The notes beneath the pieces were generated by a model that was not told the DNA's origin, searched no databases, and saw only the letters and a list, made by a program, of their open reading frames with translations. From Candidatus Methanoperedens sp. (GTDB lineage Archaea; Halobacteriota; Methanosarcinia; Methanosarcinales; Methanoperedenaceae), in assembly GCA_027460605.1 (NCBI GenBank), contig JAPZAN010000111.1:1-8604 (forward strand): a DNA stretch of 8,604 nucleotides. Reading direction: 5' to 3'. Below, piece by piece: positions 6,209 to 8,604 of the stretch. A program made the position numbers and the translations under genes. Within the stretch, counting starts at the first letter, position 1. Every line of letters starts with the position of its first letter.

Positions 6209-7470
6209 TTCAAATTCCTTCGATAAGCCTCTATGGTCTTATCTATATCGTCCTGTGAATGGGCAAGCGATAAGAAGTTGGTCTCGTATTGCGACGGCGG
6301 GAGGAAGATGCCGTCAGCAAGCATTTTCTTAAAGAACATATTGAACTTTTCTTTATCGCATTTTAACGCATCCTGGTAATTGTACGGCATATCGCCGAAG
6401 AACACTTTGAACATGCTCCCGATGCCGCTTACGCTGTAATCAAGACCGAGGTCGCTGATTACATCAGATAGACCGGAGCGCATGGAATCCCCGGCTTTAT
6501 TCACTTTCTCGTGGACTTTTTCATTTCGCAAGGTTTTAATGATAGCAAGTCCTGCTGTCATGGATACGGGGCTTCCATTGAAAGTGCCGGCCTGGTACAC
6601 CGCTCCTGCGGGAGAGATATTTTCCATGATTTCACGTTTTCCTCCTATCACGCCAATGTGAAACCCGCCGCCGAGTATTTTCCCAAGCGTGGTCATGTCG
6701 GGCGTAACACCGTAATATTCCTGCGCGCCGCCCATGGCAAGACGGAAGCCTGTGATGACCTCATCGAAAATCAGAACCACGTTATTCTCACGCGTTACGG
6801 CTCGGACTTCTTTTAAGTAGCCTTCTTTCGGAAGTATCGGTCCTATATTGCCAAGAACCGGCTCGATTATAACCGCAGCCACGTCATCTTTATACGCATC
6901 TATTGCAGCGGTCATTGCCTCGATATCATTAAAAGGCACTTGCAGCGTATTTTTCGTGAAATCCTTTGGGACACCGGCTGAATCGGGAGTTCCGAGCGTG
7001 GTTGCCCCTGAGCCTGCTTTTACAAGCACCGCTTCATGGGCGCCGTGGAACCCGCCCTCGATTTTGATGAACTTGTTCTTCCCTGTGAATCCTCTTGCAG
7101 CCCGCAGCGCCCCCATTGTGGCTTCTGTCCCGGTTGAGACAAAGCGCACCATACCGATGCTCGGATACAGTTTGATTATCTCTTTTGCAAGCGTTACTTC
7201 AAGTTCGGTTGGCGTGCCGTACAGCCAGCCGTCCGGGAGCTGTTTTATCACAGCCTCTTTAATGGCGGGATGGTTATGGCCAAGAAGCAGCGGGCCGTAC
7301 CCCATGACATAATCGATGTACTCGTTGCCGTCGATATCTGTTATTTTTGAGCCGTTTGCGCGTTTCGTGTAAAATGGATATGGCTTGATTGCCCGGACAG
7401 GGCTGCTCACGCCTCCAGGAAGGACTTTTTTTGCCTCTTCGAATAATTTTCTTGATTTCTCGGTACTCAT
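6205..7470 (-). CDS. hemL: Glutamate-1-semialdehyde 2,1-aminomutase
   Basis: 421 residues from the chosen start, a typical length. This PLP enzyme converts glutamate-1-semialdehyde to 5-aminolevulinate, the last step of the C5 route used by archaea. The N-terminus SRKLFEEAKKVLPGGVSSPVRA is the family hallmark. Other landmarks (numbering from this start): STGTEATMGALRAARG (112-127), GGFHGAHEA (139-147), IFDEVITGFR (234-243) with the PLP-ring Asp236, TLGKILGGG (261-269) with the Schiff-base Lys264, and AGTFNGSPVSMTAG (294-307). The frame stays open upstream to an ATG at 7509, but the start at 7470 (MSTEKSRKLF) is preferred: GGAG stands 9 nt before it, the extra 13 residues (MHTPTLRKLECRL) are not family-like, and the 7509 ATG falls in a perfect inverted repeat. 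It is the first gene of a cluster with hemC, cobA and hemD. hemA and hemB are not beside it. Confidence 0.96.
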   Translation of the reverse strand: MSTEKSRKLFEEAKKVLPGGVSSPVRAIKPYPFYTKRANGSKITDIDGNEYIDYVMGYGPLLLGHNHPAIKEAVIKQLPDGWLYGTPTELEVTLAKEIIKLYPSIGMVRFVSTGTEATMGALRAARGFTGKNKFIKIEGGFHGAHEAVLVKAGSGATTLGTPDSAGVPKDFTKNTLQVPFNDIEAMTAAIDAYKDDVAAVIIEPVLGNIGPILPKEGYLKEVRAVTRENNVVLIFDEVITGFRLAMGGAQEYYGVTPDMTTLGKILGGGFHIGVIGGKREIMENISPAGAVYQAGTFNGSPVSMTAGLAIIKTLRNEKVHEKVNKAGDSMRSGLSDVISDLGLDYSVSGIGSMFKVFFGDMPYNYQDALKCDKEKFNMFFKKMLADGIFLPPSQYETNFLSLAHSQDDIDKTIEAYRRNLK

Positions 7471-7498
7471 AAGCCGACACTCCAGCTTGCGTAGTGTT

Positions 7499-7519
7499 GG
7501 GGTATGCAAAGCATACCCC
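7499..7519 (-). repeat. Perfect inverted repeat, 9-bp arms, 3-nt loop (hemL leader)
   Basis: Arms GGGGTATGC (7499-7507) and GCATACCCC (7511-7519) flank a 3-nt centre. As RNA from the minus strand this is a stable 9-bp hairpin with a UUU loop, ending about 28 nt before the hemL ATG. There is no T run after it, so it does not look like a simple intrinsic terminator. It may be an RNA regulatory element, an mRNA-stabilising hairpin or a DNA operator. Confidence 0.6.
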
Positions 7520-7529
7520 TTCGTTTGAT

Positions 7530-7548
7530 AAACCTTTCTTAAAGGTTT
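7530..7548 (-). repeat. Perfect inverted repeat, 8-bp arms, 3-nt loop (hemL leader)
   Basis: Arms AAACCTTT (7530-7537) and AAAGGTTT (7541-7548) with a 3-nt centre, lying 10 nt from the second inverted repeat. On the minus strand it reads AAACCTTT AAG AAAGGTTT. It is close to the predicted transcription start of hemL (~7559), so it could be the first hairpin of the leader RNA or a dyad operator bound by a repressor. Confidence 0.55.
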
Positions 7549-7580
7549 CTCATGGGTTACTAAAATTAGAGGATGAAGTA

Positions 7581-7588
7581 ATATAATT
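7581..7588 (-). promoter_or_regulatory. Candidate TATA box of the hemL cluster
   Basis: Minus-strand AATTATAT, preceded by the A-rich stretch CACA that could be part of a TFB recognition element. It is the best TATA-like match upstream of hemL. A start site near 7559 would give a leader of ~90 nt containing both inverted repeats. No experimental support is available from the sequence alone. Confidence 0.4.
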
Positions 7589-7677
7589 TGTGATTTTGAA
7601 AAGCGTAACTACTGAACGTTCCAAACCCCTCCGCAAAAATCAAATGCCATAATTGTGTACCTGATTTCTTCCGGACA

Positions 7678-8196
7678 TCATGCATCACCGCTTTTGCTTT
7701 CAGTCTCTTCCTCCTCCATGCCTTTAGCAATTAAGAACCCTCTTGCCCTCTCGGTATATTTGAACTCTCCAGCCTTTTCCCAGAAAGCTTTTGAATGGTC
7801 AGGATGCATCAGATGTGTCATCTCATGCATGATTACATAGTCAAGAACCCATCTTGGCATGTCAAGAAGCTTATGAGATATTCGAATAGTGCCGTTGGCA
7901 GGTGTGCAGCTTCCGTTTTTTGTTTCCTGGTTGGTAACAAATTCGATGGAATTCACCTTTAGCTTGCCCTGGAAATAGTTATTGTTAAACTCATCAAATC
8001 GCTTCTTCAGATAATCATCTTTATTGATATGCCTCTTGAGCTTCTTTTTCTCGAGCTTTTGTTTCATCTTCTCTATGAGTTTTCTTTCCTCTTCACGGTG
8101 CATTCCGAGAGGCAGGTACACTATAAGAGTTTCTCCGACCATCTTGGCCTGAATGGTCTTTTTTCTGTCAGGGCTTCTAATGACTTTGACTTCCAT
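7678..8196 (-). CDS. YgjP-like (DUF45, SprT-like) zinc metallopeptidase
   Basis: 172 residues from the chosen start. The signature is VIMHEMTHLMHPDHSKAFW (121-139): His124, Glu125 and His128 of the HExxH zinc site plus a third ligand His134 in the H-P-D-H-S-x-x-F-W context that defines the YgjP/DUF45 group. SCTPANGTIRISHKLLDMP (96-114) just before it is also typical. Residues ~33-56 are a charged Lys/Glu-rich helix, possibly coiled coil, and the C-terminus is acidic. The frame stays open to an ATG at 8304, but that extension crosses the tRNA gene and is rejected. The start at 8196 (MEVKVIRSPDRK) fits the family's N-terminal beta strand and lies ~30 nt from a TATA box, implying a nearly leaderless mRNA. 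The physiological substrate is not known for most family members. It is cytosolic by lack of a signal peptide. Confidence 0.88.
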   Translation of the reverse strand: MEVKVIRSPDRKKTIQAKMVGETLIVYLPLGMHREEERKLIEKMKQKLEKKKLKRHINKDDYLKKRFDEFNNNYFQGKLKVNSIEFVTNQETKNGSCTPANGTIRISHKLLDMPRWVLDYVIMHEMTHLMHPDHSKAFWEKAGEFKYTERARGFLIAKGMEEEETESKSGDA

Positions 8197-8221
8197 ATGT
8201 TCACACTTTATGCAGGCAAGG

Positions 8222-8229
8222 TATAAATT
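8222..8229 (-). promoter_or_regulatory. TATA box of the YgjP-like gene
   Basis: Minus-strand AATTTATA, centred ~30 nt before the ATG at 8196, between the tRNA 3' end and the gene. A start site ~25 nt downstream would be near 8200, so the mRNA would have almost no leader. No Shine-Dalgarno is seen before the ATG, which agrees with leaderless translation. Confidence 0.5.
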
Positions 8230-8244
8230 TGATTCTGGATTAGC

Positions 8245-8255
8245 AAAAAAATAAA
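8245..8255 (-). terminator. T-tract terminator after tRNA-Asp
   Basis: Directly after the tRNA 3' end the minus strand reads TTTATTTTTTT, a T7 run preceded by T3. Oligo-T runs are sufficient for termination by archaeal RNA polymerase, and they are commonly found just after stable RNA genes. It would keep tRNA transcription out of the metallopeptidase gene, which has its own TATA box. Confidence 0.6.
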
Positions 8256-8328
8256 CGTCCGGACCGGGATTTGAACCCGGGTCGGAGACTCGACAGGCCT
8301 CCATGATAGGCCGCTACACTATCCGGAC
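8256..8328 (-). tRNA. tRNA-Asp (anticodon GTC)
   Basis: 73 nt that fold into a full cloverleaf without an intron. The acceptor arms are GTCCGGA and TCCGGAC (7 perfect pairs) with discriminator G73, the Asp identity base. The D arm GTGT...TCAT has the G10-U25 pair usual for tRNA-Asp and a GG in the loop. The anticodon stem GAGGC/GTCTC holds the loop CTGTCGA with anticodon GTC, which reads GAC and GAT. The variable loop has 4 nt (CGAC), and the T arm is CCGGG-TTCAAAT-CCCGG. CCA is not encoded, as is frequent in archaea. Confidence 0.97.
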
Positions 8329-8358
8329 TTTTGGGGATTCGCATTAATGGTTTTGTTG

Positions 8359-8366
8359 CATTTAAG
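8359..8366 (-). promoter_or_regulatory. Candidate TATA box for tRNA-Asp
   Basis: Minus-strand CTTAAATG, within GGCTTAAATGC, centred ~35 nt before the mature 5' end of the tRNA. Transcription would begin about 9 nt upstream of the mature end, leaving a short leader for RNase P to remove. The position is right, the match is moderate. Confidence 0.4.
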
Positions 8367-8456
8367 CCTTTTGTTAATGTGTTGATGAAAAGTATTCTGG
8401 TTTTAGCCTTGCTAAAAAACTTTGAAGAAATGCACATAGTATGTAGTATAGTTATT

Positions 8457-8464
8457 CTTATAAA
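8457..8464 (+). promoter_or_regulatory. Candidate TATA box for the right-edge gene
   Basis: Plus-strand CTTATAAA, a good archaeal TATA match. A start site ~25 nt downstream falls at about 8486-8487, exactly at an in-frame ATG, suggesting a leaderless mRNA. Just upstream is a near-tandem 7-nt repeat (ATAGTAT then GTAGTAT, 8436-8449), which might be chance. Confidence 0.45.
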
Positions 8465-8486
8465 GCATCACCGCATGTTAAAATAT

Positions 8487-8604
8487 ATGCCCCTTTCAAT
8501 GGATGAAATCAAAAAGGGAGTAAAAGCATCAGATAAAGGGTCTCTGGAACAAAAGATATTAGAGTTTTTAGAGAAGGCAAAAAATACGGATACACCGGCA
8601 CATT
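8487..8604 (+). CDS. N-terminal part of a small hypothetical protein (partial, runs off the right edge)
   Basis: Open plus-strand frame to the window end, 39 residues visible, beginning MPLSMDEIKKGVKASDKG and continuing SLEQKILEFLEKAKNT. The start at 8487 is chosen because it coincides with the predicted transcription start from the TATA box at 8457-8464. In-frame ATGs at 8475 and 8499 are alternatives. The pattern of a charged N-terminus followed by an amphipathic helix LEQKILEFLEK resembles the first helix of a winged-helix DNA-binding domain, but too little is visible to say so. It is transcribed divergently from tRNA-Asp. I do not recognise the family. Confidence 0.55.
   Translation, partial: MPLSMDEIKKGVKASDKGSLEQKILEFLEKAKNTDTPAH

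Larger units (their letters stand above)
7471..7677 (-). other. Intergenic region: ygjP-like 3' flank and hemL promoter/leader
   Basis: About 207 nt without a convincing gene, described in transcription order (descending coordinates). First the stop of the metallopeptidase gene, then a short T tract (TTTTT near 7633-7637) that might end its transcript. Next an AATTATAT box (7581-7588), then two perfect inverted repeats (7530-7548 and 7499-7519) and a GGAG before the hemL start. A 13-codon frame starting near 7648 is too short to support. With TATA-to-start spacing of ~25 nt, the hemL leader would be about 90 nt long. Confidence 0.5.

Noticed and set aside
7471..7509. Upstream ATG extension of hemL by 13 residues
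   Set aside because: The ATG at 7509 sits in the centre and right arm of a perfect inverted repeat, the added residues are not family-like, and a GGAG site supports the start at 7470.
8197..8304. Upstream ATG extension of the YgjP-like gene by 36 residues
   Set aside because: It would read through the tRNA-Asp gene, the T-tract terminator and the TATA box. The family N-terminus begins at the internal Met at 8196.
8401..8417. Perfect 7-bp inverted repeat TTTTAGC / GCTAAAA with 3-nt centre
   Set aside because: It lies between two divergent promoters where no transcript ends, and its AT-rich arms make chance likely. It could be an operator for one of the two promoters, but nothing else supports this.
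8240..8437. 65-codon minus-strand frame across the tRNA gene
   Set aside because: It is read through the tRNA-Asp sequence and its promoter, with no recognisable product.
1..8604. CRISPR array, insertion sequence, or attachment site next to the tRNA
   Set aside because: No regularly spaced repeats, transposase-like protein or terminal repeats were seen by eye, and no second copy of the tRNA 3' end was noticed in the window.

Overview
The window looks archaeal, most likely from a methanogen-related euryarchaeon of the Methanosarcinales / ANME-2d (Methanoperedens-like) type. The grounds are AT-rich TATA-like boxes about 25-35 nt upstream of several starts, two genes that appear leaderless, a tRNA without an encoded CCA, and an archaeal-style tetrapyrrole cluster. 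The lineage is an inference from general resemblance, not from a search. Every complete gene is on the minus strand. Only short edge fragments lie on the plus strand.

Read in the direction of transcription (right to left): a tRNA-Asp(GTC) gene (8256-8328) is followed by a small YgjP-type zinc metallopeptidase (7678-8196). A gap of about 200 nt follows, holding a TATA-like box and two perfect inverted repeats, which I read as a structured leader for hemL. Then comes a tight cluster, hemL - hemC - cobA - hemD. HemL makes 5-aminolevulinate, HemC makes hydroxymethylbilane, HemD closes it to uroporphyrinogen III, and CobA methylates that to precorrin-2, the branch point to siroheme, coenzyme F430, cobalamin and the alternative heme route. 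The genes overlap or nearly touch: hemL/hemC share ATGA, hemC/cobA overlap by 41 nt, and cobA/hemD are 7 nt apart. The gene for a YgiQ-family radical SAM protein follows 25 nt after hemD.

The left fifth of the window differs in character. A 575-residue caspase-like cysteine protease (142-1869) follows YgiQ on the same strand, but it is markedly AT-rich and has its own TATA-like box inside the end of the YgiQ gene. It carries an intact His/Cys dyad and a C-terminal region of about 300 residues that I do not recognise. This is the best candidate here for an acquired, possibly defence- or cell-death-related, undescribed protein.

At the right edge a plus-strand gene starts about 160 nt from the tRNA, divergent to it, and runs out of the window. 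At the left edge a plus-strand reading frame ends at base 72, and a 25-codon reading frame follows it. Neither left-edge frame is recognisable. No insertion sequence, CRISPR array, attachment site or origin was seen.
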